Source of the DNA: Rosa chinensis
Lineage: Eukaryota; Streptophyta; Magnoliopsida; Rosales; Rosaceae
Direction: 5' to 3'
DNA length: 64,000 nucleotides
NCBI RefSeq assembly: GCF_002994745.2
Contig: NC_037091.1
Location: forward strand, 22,201,789-22,265,788
Positions within the stretch are counted from its first letter, which is position 1. Each line of letters begins with the position of its first letter. The notes under the pieces were generated by a model. It saw only the letters and a list, made by a program, of their open reading frames with translations. It was not told the DNA's origin and did not search any database. The position numbers were made by a program, and so were the translations under genes. Positions 33,415 through 44,785 of this stretch are shown here, piece after piece.

Positions 33415-33865
33415 TAGATCTGTAAATGGACCGAATTTTGATCCTGACTCTCTCTAGATCTTTGGCTATTGGACGGGTTTGGATTGAAAATTTTGATCCG
33501 TTGATCTGTTAATGATCCGCCCCCTTTTTATAACAATAAAATATTATTTTTTGTTAATATATTATTATTTTTTTAAAATATAAAATATAAAATATTAAGA
33601 GCTGATGAAATTGAAGCTATAATATTTTGGTTACCTTAATTTATCGGTGTAAGGAATATTTTGATAATATAATTCTACTTTTGGTGATACTGTTCATGTT
33701 GTTTTAATATTTTAATAATATCTTATGAGGTATCATGATACGGATTTAGATCGAGCTATCAATGATCCGCCGGGTTAACGGATCGGGTTTGGATTGAGTT
33801 TTTTTTTTTTTTTTTTTTAATAAACAGATTTGGATTTAGGTCGATCCGATTCATTTACAGGTCTA
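33415..33865. mobile_element. hAT-type MITE, 451 bp
   Basis: Perfect 8-bp duplications TCCTTAAA (33407-33414 and 33866-33873) flank TIRs TAGATCTGTAAATG and TAGACCTGTAAATG (one mismatch). The interior is A/T-rich with GATCCG motifs and no coding capacity. It sits upstream of receptor kinase 2. Confidence 0.9.
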
Positions 33866-33873
33866 TCCTTAAA

Positions 33874-35482
33874 TACTAGCACTGTCGTCTAGTTTGAACT
33901 ACTGCATTATTTGTGCCTTATTATTCTTAATAAGCTGGGATAATTCGATCATTGCATTTGCCTTTGATTGAAATACCAATTTATAGATTCAAAGCTAAAT
34001 TATGCATGTCAACACAATTAATTGCCAGTCTTTGTCAAAAAGCTGAATCATGCAAGAGAGACTGTTGGTATCTCAAAGGGCAATATTTGCTTATAATAGC
34101 AGCAGCCTAACTGGAACTATATACACCTCAATTCTGACACAAAGCCATTCTACTTCACTAATATTTCTAAATTTCGATCACCTGTGCTATTATTTTTTAT
34201 ATGATTAGTTTTTAGGCTATCTTTTAGATTAATTTGTTAAAATGTTGTTTTGATTTAGCTACTTTTGTCTTCCCAATTAATTGATTAATTAGCATGAGAC
34301 AATAGACCGCATCAAAAATCACCCATCAATAACATAGTTTATCCATTTTTTTCCTGTCCAAAACCATTTAACAAGCACATTGTAACCAAAATGGTTGAAA
34401 GATACACTCACCTGACTAAATGATTGGTGAAATCTCCACTTTCTGGCAATCTCCCTACCAATTTCATTTCCTGTAAATGACAAACAAACATTTAAGCAAA
34501 AAGTTGAAAGCCAGTAAACTCAACTCTGCAACACCCCATTTCATGAAAGGATGATTATAAAATGGTATGGAGGACAGAAATGTTACAGCAAGACAATAAC
34601 GGAAGAGGGATAGACAGGAACAATGATGTAGCACAATAGGTTCATGCATCCATCATAAAGTTATTCATGCATTTTGAGAGGTTCATGTCCATTCATTATC
34701 ACATTTCGGTCTTATAAATGTAGACTTTTTTAGCCTGGAAATGCAGATCATCATGTCATTCAGTTTTATCATAATATTGAAAAAGAGCATCCAGGGAACT
34801 CAAGGTCCCTTTTAGAGAAGATTTCCCCTTCGTTTTCTAAGGGACTATTTCTTTTAGAGACTAAATGGCTAAACAAAACTAAATGGCTCAGAGTTGCTTG
34901 AATTCATCTGTAAGAAAGATATCCTATAATTAAATGTCGTTTGTAGAGGTCAAAGGCCCAAAGCAACTTGTCCAATGTAAAATGTAGTGCAGAAACACTT
35001 CAGATAAGTTTCTATCTTACTATCTGTAGTCATGGGACGCACATCACTATGCCCAAGTCCAAATACTATATTATAAATGAAATGTTTATGTTACCAAATA
35101 TGTAGTCAAGATTCAAAATCTCTGGAGTTGGCTTTTAATACATCCAAAGGAAGAGAAGTTGTCCTTAATTTTTTCTCTTAGAATCAAAAGTTTGAACAAT
35201 TGACTAAGCATAAAATTTTCGTCCTCCAATACCATGAGTCCAGGAAGGAAAATACAGTTCCTACTGGAAACCAGAGTTATTGTTTTTAAAACAGCATCAA
35301 AATTTTAAACTACAATGGAACCAAATTGACCAAAAGTGTTTGGTACCTTGCATTTTCTACATTGTTTCACAGAACTTTCGCGTCTGTCAATCACAGAAAC
35401 CAAATCAGCACCAGGAATTTGTTGTCTTACTAAATATTTCAGAAAATTGCGGATCAAACTTGCACCTAGATCATCAAGCACC
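33874..35482. other. Upstream region of receptor kinase 2
   Basis: A/T-rich, no gene or clear element. An open frame entering the kinase copy from 35336 runs into the signal peptide but has no independent support. Confidence 0.6.
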
Positions 35483-38400
35483 ATGGAAAAGCCAAAAGTT
35501 CTCCTTTATGGCGTTCTGTTGCTCCAGTTTTTATGCTCCCTTCACTTTGCTGTATCCTCAGCTAATTCCAACTTCACTGATCAATCCGCTCTCCTTGCCA
35601 TACAATCTAAGCTCACTTTTGATCCAACCAAAACTGTCTTGGGTGGTAACTGGACCACTACAACAAGCTTTTGTAATTGGATTGGGGTCTCTTGTAGTAA
35701 ACAGAGGCAAAGGGTCACAGCCCTGAATCTGTCGTATATGGGACTCCAAGGCACCATTTTCCCCCATGTTGGCAACCTCTCCTCCTTAGTCTCACTTGAT
35801 CTTCGAAATAACAGCTTCATTGGGTTGCTGCCACATGAAATCAGTCGTCTACCTCGCTTGAGGATACTGGTACTTCAAGAAAACGAGCTGGAAGGAAATA
35901 TCCCCCCAACTTTATATCAATGCCGACAGCTTGAAATCATATCCCTTGCAGCAAACAGGCTGAACGGTCTTATACCTAAAGAGTTGGGTCTCTTGCCCAG
36001 ACTCCAGCAATTATACCTTGCGAAAAACAGTCTCATGTCTGGTGAGATTCCATCATCTTTGGGGAACATTTCAACACTAAAAAGATTGAGTTTGGACCAA
36101 TGTGGCCTCACAGGTTCCTTCCCCTCTGCTCTGTTAAATCTATCTTCTCTAGTTGCTATTTCTCTATATGATAAGAACATTTCAGGATTTCTTCCCATTG
36201 ATATTTGTGATAACCATTGGCCAAATGTTCAAATCTTTTCTGTTTCTTATAACAAATTCAGTGGTCTAATCCCATCATGGATACATCAATGTGCGCAGCT
36301 TGTGACCTTATCTTTGTCATACAATAGTCTTGTTGGGAGTATTCCTAGAGAAATTGGGAGTTTACAGTATCTTGAGGAGCTTTACCTTGATGGTAATAAC
36401 CTAACTGGTACCATACCTCCAACAATAGGTAATATTACTAACTTGAAATACTTGGGTGTGGAACTTAATAACATCCAGGGAAGCATTCCTCCTGAGTTGG
36501 GGCGTCTGTCTAATTTAACTTCTCTTCTATTTTCTTCTAATGGTCTGACTGGAGTGTTGCCTCCACAAATATTCAATATCTCCTCCCTAAAAAAACTTGC
36601 AGGAAGTAATAATGCCCTGTCAGGCGAGCTTCCTAATTCATCAAATACAGTTCACCTACCAAACCTTGAATCCTTCCAGTTTTCTAACAATCACATTACC
36701 GGAAACATTCCATCATACTTTTCAAATTTTACCAGCTTATTTTAACTGACCTGGACAACAACTTGCTCTATGGACCAATTCCCACGACCCTTGCATTGGC
36801 AGCTTGATGCACCTCCAACACCTTAATTTGGAATTAAATCAGTTAACAGGAGAGCCTGGAGTTGCTAATCTCGAATTCCTTTCTTCTTTATTCAATAGCA
36901 GTTCGTTGTGGAGAATAATTTTGTCTGGAAATCCTTTGAATGGCATCATACCTGACTACTCTGGAAACTTTTCTTCACTTCAAGTACTTTATGCACCATG
37001 GTGCCAAATGGCCATATACCAAAGACGCCGCTGGGTTCCTTTAAATGCTTGACCTAGCTTGTCCTGACAAACAACAATTTGAGTGGAGAAATACCATCAT
37101 CAATTGGAGGATTGGAGAAGTTGCAGAGACTGTACCTTTAGACAACAGGATTAATGGTTTCATTCCAGATGAGGTTTGTCTTCTTAAGAACCTGGGAGAA
37201 CAATCAATAGAAAATAATAATATCTATGGATCAATCCCAGATTGCATAGGAAACCTCAGCCTACTTCAAAAAGTATTCTTAAGCTCCAATAGACTCGCAT
37301 CATCGATACCAGTCAACTTATGGAACCTTGAAAATATCCTGTACCTGAACCTGTCATTCAATTATTTCAGGGGGTATTTACTTGTGAGCTTGGAAAAGTC
37401 AAATTCTATTCAAGGTTAGATTTATCTCGGAACCAAATTACTGGTGAAATTCCAAGCGTCGTAGGAGGTTTAATTCAAAGCCTTACTTATCTTGATTTTT
37501 CTAAGAACTTGTTGATTGGATCCATTCCCCAAACTTTGGGTCAACTGAAGGGATTGGAGTTCTTGGACTTATCATACAATAGTCTATCTGGGACAATACC
37601 AAGGCCTCTGGAAGCACTTCAATATCTCAAGTACTTGAATGTTTCTTTTAATCAACTTTCAGGAGAGATTCCTTCTGGGGGGCTTTTTTCCAACCTCACT
37701 GCCAAGTCATTTTTAGCCAACAAAGGCCTTTGTGGTAGACCAGATTTTGGAGTCCCGCCATGTTTGAGCCATAACACTCAGAAATCAAAGACACCACTGA
37801 ACAGGCTCACGTATATTCTTCCGGTCATTGCGTCAACCATAATCCTCCCAGCTGTCATTTACATGTTGGCGAAGAATCAAAAAAGAAATGCAGAGATTCC
37901 ACGTTCAGATACAAATTTAATGGCTGAAGAGCATAGATTTATATCATACAACGATCTCTGTCGTGCTACAAATGACTTCTGTGAAAGCAACTCGCTTGGA
38001 GTTGGAGGTTTTGGTTCAATGTACAAAGGGATACTATTTGATGGCACAACTGTTGCTATTAAAGTTCTAAATTTGCAAAGAGAGGGGGGCCTATAAAAGT
38101 TTTGATACAGAATGCAAGGTATGGAGGACAATGCAGCATAGAAATCTTGTCAAGGTCATAACTATATGTTCAAACCCCGACATAAGGGCTTTGCTGCTAG
38201 AATATATGTCTAATGGAAGCCTAGAGAAGTGGCTATACTGCAGACTGCACAACTACTGTCTAAATCTTCTACAAAGAGTGAACATTTTGGTTGATATTTC
38301 ATCTGCTTTGGAGTATCTCCATCACTGTCAACTAGAAGTTGTTGTGCACTGTGATTTAAAGCCTAGCTAGCAACATTCTTCTCGATGAAGACATGGTTGG

Positions 38401-38981
38401 ACATGTTGCAGATTTCGATATTGCAAAAGTTTTAGCAGAAAACCAGGACAACACACAAACCAGAACTCTGGGTACAATTGGGTATGTTGCACCAGGTAAT
38501 TTCTCTTCTCTGTTTATTGTTATATCTTTTAAGATAAGAAGCATATCAGTTTTCCTCGTCTTTGTCCTAAATGAGTGGATGAGATCAGTTATGATCACTG
38601 GTTTTGTTACAGAGTACGGTTTGGAAGGAGGAGTGTCTGCCAGAGGTGATGTTTATAGCTTTGGAATCATGATGTTGGAGATTTTTTGACAAGAAAGAAA
38701 CCCACAGAATAAATGTTTGCTGGAGAGCAGAGTTTGAGGCAATGGATATGTGCGTCACTTCCGGACAGGATGATGGAAGTTATGGATAGTGGTTTGCTGA
38801 GCATAGTAGATGGAAGAGATGTAAAGATGCTGCAAGCATCCTCTTGTCCATAATGGAATTAGGCTTGGAGTGTTGTCAGGAATCGCCAGATGAGCGAGTT
38901 GACATTAAAAACGTGGTGATCAAGCTTAACAAAACCAAATTAGCATTTGCCCATGACAGAAACCGGAATGCATTCCAGTAG
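35483..38981 (+). pseudogene. LRR-XII receptor-like kinase, copy 2, multiply frameshifted
   Basis: The ATG at 35483 begins a signal peptide (MEKPKVLLYGVLLLQFLCSL) followed by an LRR N-cap (CNWIGVSC) and LRRs that align with copy 1 along their length. The frame breaks at about 36743, 37035, 37415, 38092, 38370 and 38688. A TM region (about 37818-37875) and kinase remain readable: GVGGFGSMYKG, AIKVL, VVHCDLKPS. A 4-bp duplication (CTAGCTAG, about 38366-38373) breaks the catalytic loop, and the DFG motif reads DFD. The intron is 38496-38612 (117 bp). The terminal stop is at 38979. Like copy 1 it is non-RD. It cannot make a receptor, though it could be a source for gene conversion. Confidence 0.92.
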
Positions 38982-40240
38982 TTTGGGCAGACAAAGCCGA
39001 ACCTAGACCTAGTGGACTGTGCTGCAACACTAACCGCCCATCAGGGGGCTACCAAGAGAGCATTCCAGTATTTGACACAGCTTGCATTACATTTGTCTCT
39101 TGTAAATTTGAGTGTGACTGTGATCCTCTATAACTTGGTGCTTTCATTTGTCTTTTTAATTCAGTCGATTGAGTACTGCGTCAATAAACCAATGTACATG
39201 TAGTATTTAAAATAAAAAGGTTTCTACCATAGTCATTGATTCATCGCTGTCCCTCGATCTTATAACTAAACTAGTATAGAAATAAAGTTAATTGCTGGCC
39301 TATTACGTTTCTGGGTGCATACCAGAATGAGATTGAAAGAATTTGATCAATAATAAACATAAAATTCTGGAATTTTAAGATTTCATTATGAATTTACCAT
39401 TTATTCAACTCCGAAATTATAAAAATCATATCTGAAAATCGAGTAAATATAAAAGAAACAAAGGAAAAGAAGCAAACCTTGGATTACGACCAAGCCGCTG
39501 CAGCTTTCACAATGCAATCCACATCATTCGTAAGCATTGTAATTCTCGTTTAGTTTCTCCAATTCCATGTCCATCCCTAAAAATAATTCAGTAATCAACA
39601 CAAGGAAGATTGAAAGTGAATTAGTGCCGCTATTCGCGCTTTCTAGGAAAACAAACAAGATAAGTTGATGCCTTTAACTTACAGAGAACGAGTAGTTTGT
39701 AGAAGAGGATTGCCAACTTAGCCGTTGAAATTCATCCTCTCCTCGACTAATTTGAATTGAGAATGCTGTGTCCTGTACGTCCTTGCACATAGAGTTAGCG
39801 GTTGGCCAAGTCGGTGTGCACCCATGTGCGCCCTGCTAATACAAAAGACACACGTTCAATTTAATAGAGAGACTCTCTCTCTCTCATGGTCGACCGAGCT
39901 TTATTTTAGGGTGATTCTAGTTGGATCTCTCAATTTGCTATTTAGATATTTCATACTTAGTACACCTTAATTTACATTTTAGAAAACTTGAAAAGCTATG
40001 TAGATCAGCCTCCTTATTTTTACCAAAACACATGAGATACAACAATCTGTTACTTGTTTTAGGATCATAAATTGGGAGAGAATTGAGCTGTGCTTTCATT
40101 GATAATAAGAGTCTCTTTATATAGAGAATTACAAGCAAAGAATCAGTGTCTTGCAAGAAAACATAATCGTACAGTGATTAGGATATCTACGAAGATATTT
40201 GTAAGACTAACCTTATTACAACTCAGACAAGTAATTAGAG
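38982..40240. other. 3' flank of receptor kinase 2
   Basis: AATAAA at 39183-39188 is a candidate poly(A) signal. The rest shows a (CT)n run near 39870-39885 and nothing coding that I recognise. Confidence 0.5.
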
Positions 40241-41390
40241 TTTGGGCCACACACATAAATTAGATTTCCTTAGACACACCCTCTTGTGTCACCCAAACAT
40301 GGTGCTCCTCTCGTTGCCTCGTCAAAAACCTGTTCGCTCAAAAATCGTCTCGGCCACGTGGCACTCGGCCGAGGTCTTCTTGGCTTACATGTGTCCTTCT
40401 GCCTTGTTGACGTGTGTGCGGGCGTGCCAACTCGCGACCGAGAGGCCAAGCGAGGTTTTGAACCAGGTTATAGAGTTTGCGCTAATCTGACTTCTAATCA
40501 GTCGACTGTGGGCCGAGGAAGGATGGTTCTCGGCCGCGGGGTTCTCTCTACCTTGGATGCAAAGACTTTACACGATTCGGCTTTGCTAGCCGGAGTGTTC
40601 GTGCTGTGCAACTCAGTGAGTGAATGTGAAAGTGCGAGTGATAATTTATAAATCAATAGGATGCAGATACTCACAAGTCACAGTAAAAATAAAATCAAAG
40701 TATAAGGTGTTACCCTGATGCCTTGAGTTAATATGAGTACAGGCGAAGAAACGCATGAACCCTAAAAACTTGTTTATATGATTTTCTTAATATGATTTGT
40801 GAAAAAGTAAATGCACGAGAGTAGATGCAAAGAAATCAAGTGCAGGAAAAATAATGAGCAAGGAATTAAAGAACGACAAAATAAATATGCAAGAATGTAA
40901 AGTGCAGGAAAGACAAGAAAAATACCAGTAAGTAAAATAATTGACGATAGATAATTTGGATTGATAGAGTGTAGAGATGCGATAGAGAATTTGAGAATAT
41001 TAAATTTGTATTGAGCTGTTGTGTTTTTGGTCATGGACCTTTAACAAAGATGTCTACGGCTCCTTTTATAGTACAAAATAAATAAAACAAATACAGTCTC
41101 AACTTTAATTGTGAGACTAGATTGATTACAAATTGGATTCTCTGAATAAAATTCCTTTGATGTGCATAACTGGCAATCAACCATCATGACTCTTCAACGA
41201 TTATTTTTGTAACAGACCATCATGACTCTTCAATGCTTATTTTTGTAACGGCCACACTTAGTGTTGCAATGTCTCTGAACGTAGAATTTGTCATTTAGTA
41301 GCTTTTATCTGCTCATAATGTCCTGCCATCAATGTCCCTGGCCAATTGAAACGGGCATTGGATAGGACTTTCTCAGCCACAAGTAAATCA
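40241..41390. other. Repeat-derived DNA, unassigned
   Basis: GC-richer with repeated CGGCCGAGG-type motifs (40355-40540), as in the Tat-related DNA further right, followed by A/T-rich DNA. The 121-codon frame at 40286-40651 has no family signature. This is probably retrotransposon LTR or UTR; borders cannot be drawn. Confidence 0.4.
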
Positions 41391-41394
41391 GAAT

Positions 41395-41610
41395 CGACTT
41401 ATGTGAGCCGGATCTTGGCTGAGGTGAAGCGAGTCGGACCTCGGCTGGAGTGAGCCAGGCTGAAGTGAGTTGGGCCTCGGCTGAGGTAAAGTGAGCTAGA
41501 CCTCGGCTGGAGTGAGCTAGGCTGATGTGAGCCGGGCCTCAGCTGAGATGAAGTGAGCTGGGCCTTGGCTGAGGTGAAGTGAGTCGGGCCTCGGCTGAAT
41601 ATTTATTATA
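41395..41610. repeat. Short tandem repeats rich in CGGCTGAGGTGAAGTGAG
   Basis: About eight imperfect units of 20-35 bp alternate GAGC(C/T)GGGCCTCGGCTG with AGTGAGC. The composition is like the CCTCGGCT repeats at 47540-48290, suggesting one large Gypsy element. Confidence 0.75.
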
Positions 41611-42239
41611 TCACAGCTCACTATGACATGGGCCTACTTCATGTGGGACCCGGCTTAACGTCACGTAGGTCTTGCCAAATTTAGGTTCAAACATAGCCGC
41701 CCCCAGTCCCTTGAGCTTCGGCTTCAATGCCGAGTGGTTAAGGGATTGTAGGATTACTGATGTACTTTGGTTTGGCAAGGGCCGACTTTCTCTAACTTAT
41801 CTGCTCTAATTACCTACACCATGTCATGTCTGGTACGCTTCCATTCTTTGTAAGCAACACAACTGGGCTGCCTCCTGATCACGGCCTTACTTGGCCGTAA
41901 GTTTGACTTCAATTATTGTTCCTTGGCCTACCTTGACCATGTATTTTTTTTTTCTTTGAACCTCGTCTTCAAAAATAGCTAGCCGAGTTGAAATAATTTC
42001 TAGATCTCGGCTTCATGAATCAGTAATTCTAGCCGAGTCTTTTTTTTTTTTTTTTAATATATATATATCTCAGGATAAGCTGAGTTGCGAATTTTTTATT
42101 TTATTTTTTATTTCGGCCCTAGAGTTTGCCGAGCATTCCATAGCAATATTCTTATCTTTCAAGGAAACGTGAATGCATGTACTTTCCTTCTCTTGAATTA
42201 ATTAGATTAACTCAAGCCCATATCAAGTGATATCACATA

Positions 42240-42660
42240 CTTCCCTCTGCTCTGTCGCATCTTTAATTTCATGGAATGGCTGCCATCATTCTTTAAAACA
42301 CGTGGTTGCCATCCTTCATTTGAACCAAGAATTAAATAATCTAATACTTAATTCATTTATTCATGCCAATGATAATTATGGAATGGCTGCCATTGCAATA
42401 TTCAATCATGGAATGGCTGAATCACGTGGCTGCCATCCTTCATTTGAACCAAGAATTAAATAATCTAATATTTAATCCATTAAATCATGCCAAGGATAAT
42501 TATGGAATGGCTCCCCTTGCAATATTCAATCATGCAATGGCTTCCATCACGTGGCCACCATGCAATTAAACCAAGGAGTATGGAAACAAATATTTAAGTA
42601 ATGGAATGGCTGCCATCAAGTGGCTACCATGCAATTAAACCAAGGATTGTGGAATCAAAT
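42240..42660. repeat. Tandem repeats with AATGGCTGCCAT core
   Basis: A unit of about 124 bp (CACGTGGTTGCCATCC at 42299 and 42423) is followed by shorter diverged units ending ...ACCATGCAATTAAACCAAGG (42556 and 42629). Non-coding. Confidence 0.8.
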
Positions 42661-42782
42661 ATTTAATTAATTAGTTCCATTAATTAAATGGATCCCAAAG
42701 CACATCCCATTAGATACCCATTCGGCATTAAAGAAGGATTTATAAAAGGAAGTGCAGCAAAGTCCATGATGGGTAGGAAGAG

Positions 42783-43163
42783 AAATTATTCAGTGCACCG
42801 CCGTGCACTTGCACTAACATAAATGAATGGTTAGATTGCATTAAATACACTTTTTGTTTATTAAAAATAAAGTTGATAATAAATATCAAGGGTTGAGATT
42901 ATTTTATAAGGGTTGGGTCACTTACACCGTCGGTGCATAGAATAATTTCCAGGGTAGGAATTATTTCAGATTTCTTCCCATGTACGTGGATTCCTCTGAA
43001 AATTATTCTATGCACTGACGGTGTAAGTGACTCAACCCTTATAAAATAATCTCAACCCTTGATATTTATTATCAACTTTATTTTTAATAAACAAAAAGTG
43101 TATTTAATGCAATCTAACCATTCATTTATGTTGGTGTAAGTGCATAGCGGTGCTCTGAATAAT
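42783..43163. mobile_element. Inverted pair of MITE copies
   Basis: The left arm 42783-42948 and right arm 43000-43163 are inverted copies of one ~165-bp sequence (TTAGATTGCATTAAATACAC in the left). Each arm also has its own inverted termini (ATTATTC...TGCACCG), so each is a complete small MITE. The spacer is about 51 bp. Together they could fold into a long hairpin. Confidence 0.85.
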
Positions 43164-43391
43164 CTCTCGGATTCCTCATTGAGTCAGAATTCTCCTTACC
43201 AAATTTCTACAAAAACGAAGTCTCTTATGCAGCTTTCCCTTATAAAAAAAAAAAAAATTCCAGTAGCTTGCAGTGACTCCTCCAATCTCATCATGGACGA
43301 CGTGGTAAAAGAAGAGGCTATAGAATGTTCCTTTTTGAACCTAAATCCGTACCTTTTTGCTCAGGTGCGGATATCCGCACCTGAGCAAGGT

Positions 43392-43424
<33 letters not shown>

Positions 43425-43453
43425 AATATATTTTAGAAGCTACATATAATGAA

Positions 43454-43545
43454 TGCGTTGTTAGTCCAGTTGGTAAGAATACTGCACAATTCTTATCTGT
43501 TCAAATCACCGAGAAGACCTTCTTGGTTTTTTTTTTTTTTTTCAT
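43454..43545 (+). repeat. tRNA-derived SINE-like unit
   Basis: TTAGTCCAGTTGGTAAG (43461-43477) resembles a pol III A box and GTTCAAATCAC (43500-43509) a B box, about 38 bp apart, followed by a T-run of 16 nt. It looks like a tRNA-related SINE head; no tRNA cloverleaf is intact. Confidence 0.45.
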
Positions 43546-43649
43546 TCTCAGTTTTGACCTTTCTATTTAATTGAAACTGATGTGTTGCATTTTTAGTCAA
43601 TTGTTGTACTACATACGAACTTGCCTTGTATTGTTCATGTAGATTGACG

Positions 43650-44782
43650 CAAAATTATTTTTTGGATCAGCTTTACTCTATCAAAATTTAACCGCTATTT
43701 TTTTCATATACAGCTAATTTTTTTTTCCCTTAAATACATTTTTTTTCCCACCAAAACCTACAATGACGAAATAATTAGTTCATCGCAAAATGTATAAAGG
43801 GCGAGGAAATCATTCGTCACTGAAATGAAACTTTTAGCGAGGAATGCTCACATCTGTTGCTATTAAATTTGGTAGGTCTTATACAATTTTGCGCCAAACT
43901 AATAACAACAAAATCGTTATTTCCTCGCTAATTTTTTTTCTTTTTTACGAGAAAATGGTTTCTCACAGAACGTGAACTTTTAACGAGGAAACCATAGTTT
44001 TGTCGCCATTGAATTTGGTGGGTCTAACACAATTTTCCACCAAACTAATAATGAGGAAAGTGTAATTTCCTCACTAATGGCTTCTTTTGACGAGAAAATT
44101 ATTCCTCGCAAAACACTGATTTTTAGCGAAGAAACCATAGTTTTGTCTTCGTTGAATTTGGTGGGTTTTACATAATTTTCCGCTAAACAAATAATGACGA
44201 AATCTTTATTTTCATGCTAATTGTTTCTTTTGACGAGAAAATAGTTCATTGTAAAATATGGACTTTTAGCGAGGAAACCATAATTTTGTAGTCGTTGAAT
44301 TTGGCGGGTTTTACATAATTTTCCGCCAAACAAATAACGAGGAAATTGTATTTCCCTTGCTAAATGCTTCTTTTGACGAGGAAACAGTTCCTCGCAAAAC
44401 ATGGACTGTTAGCGAGGAAACCATAGTTTTGTCATTGTTGAATTTGGCGGGTTCTACATAATTTACCGCCAAACTAATAACGACAAAATCGTTAATTTCT
44501 CGTTGAATGTCTTTTTCGCGATGAAAAAATTCTTCACTGAAGTCTCCTATTTCCTCGCTAATAACATGATGATTCAGGAGACCAATTTATGGTCACTTTT
44601 AGTGATGAACTGAAATATTCATCGTAAAAAATGGTGTATAGTGAGGAAAATATGTTTCCCGTAGAAAACCTAATGTCATTTAGTGAGGAATCAATATATT
44701 CCTCGTAAAAAGTTACATTTACTAAGGAAAATAAATTCCTCGCAAAAAACTTAGTCGCTAAAAAGACTTTCTGTTGTAGTGA
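43650..44782. mobile_element. CACTA element fragment, right end only
   Basis: The right end reads ...CTTTCTGTTGTAGTG (ending 44782), i.e. CACTACAACAGAAAG inverted, a CACTA-type TIR. Inside it are GCGAGGAA-rich subterminal repeats. No matching left CACTACAA end was found, so the left part is lost or unrecognised. The mobile-domain gene begins four bases beyond it. Confidence 0.6.
43868..44560. repeat. 143-bp tandem repeats beside a CACTA terminus
   Basis: GAATTTGG(T/C)GGGT-like blocks at 43868, 44011, 44153, 44297 and 44439 give a steady 142-144 bp period. Each unit includes AGCGAGGAAACCATAGTTTTGT and TTTCCTCGCTAA-like text. Small frames here are shadows of the repeat. Confidence 0.85.
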
Positions 44783-44785
44783 AGG

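Noticed and set aside
43461..43510. A functional tRNA gene
   Set aside because: A and B boxes are present in form but the cloverleaf arms and acceptor stem do not pair; a SINE head fits better.
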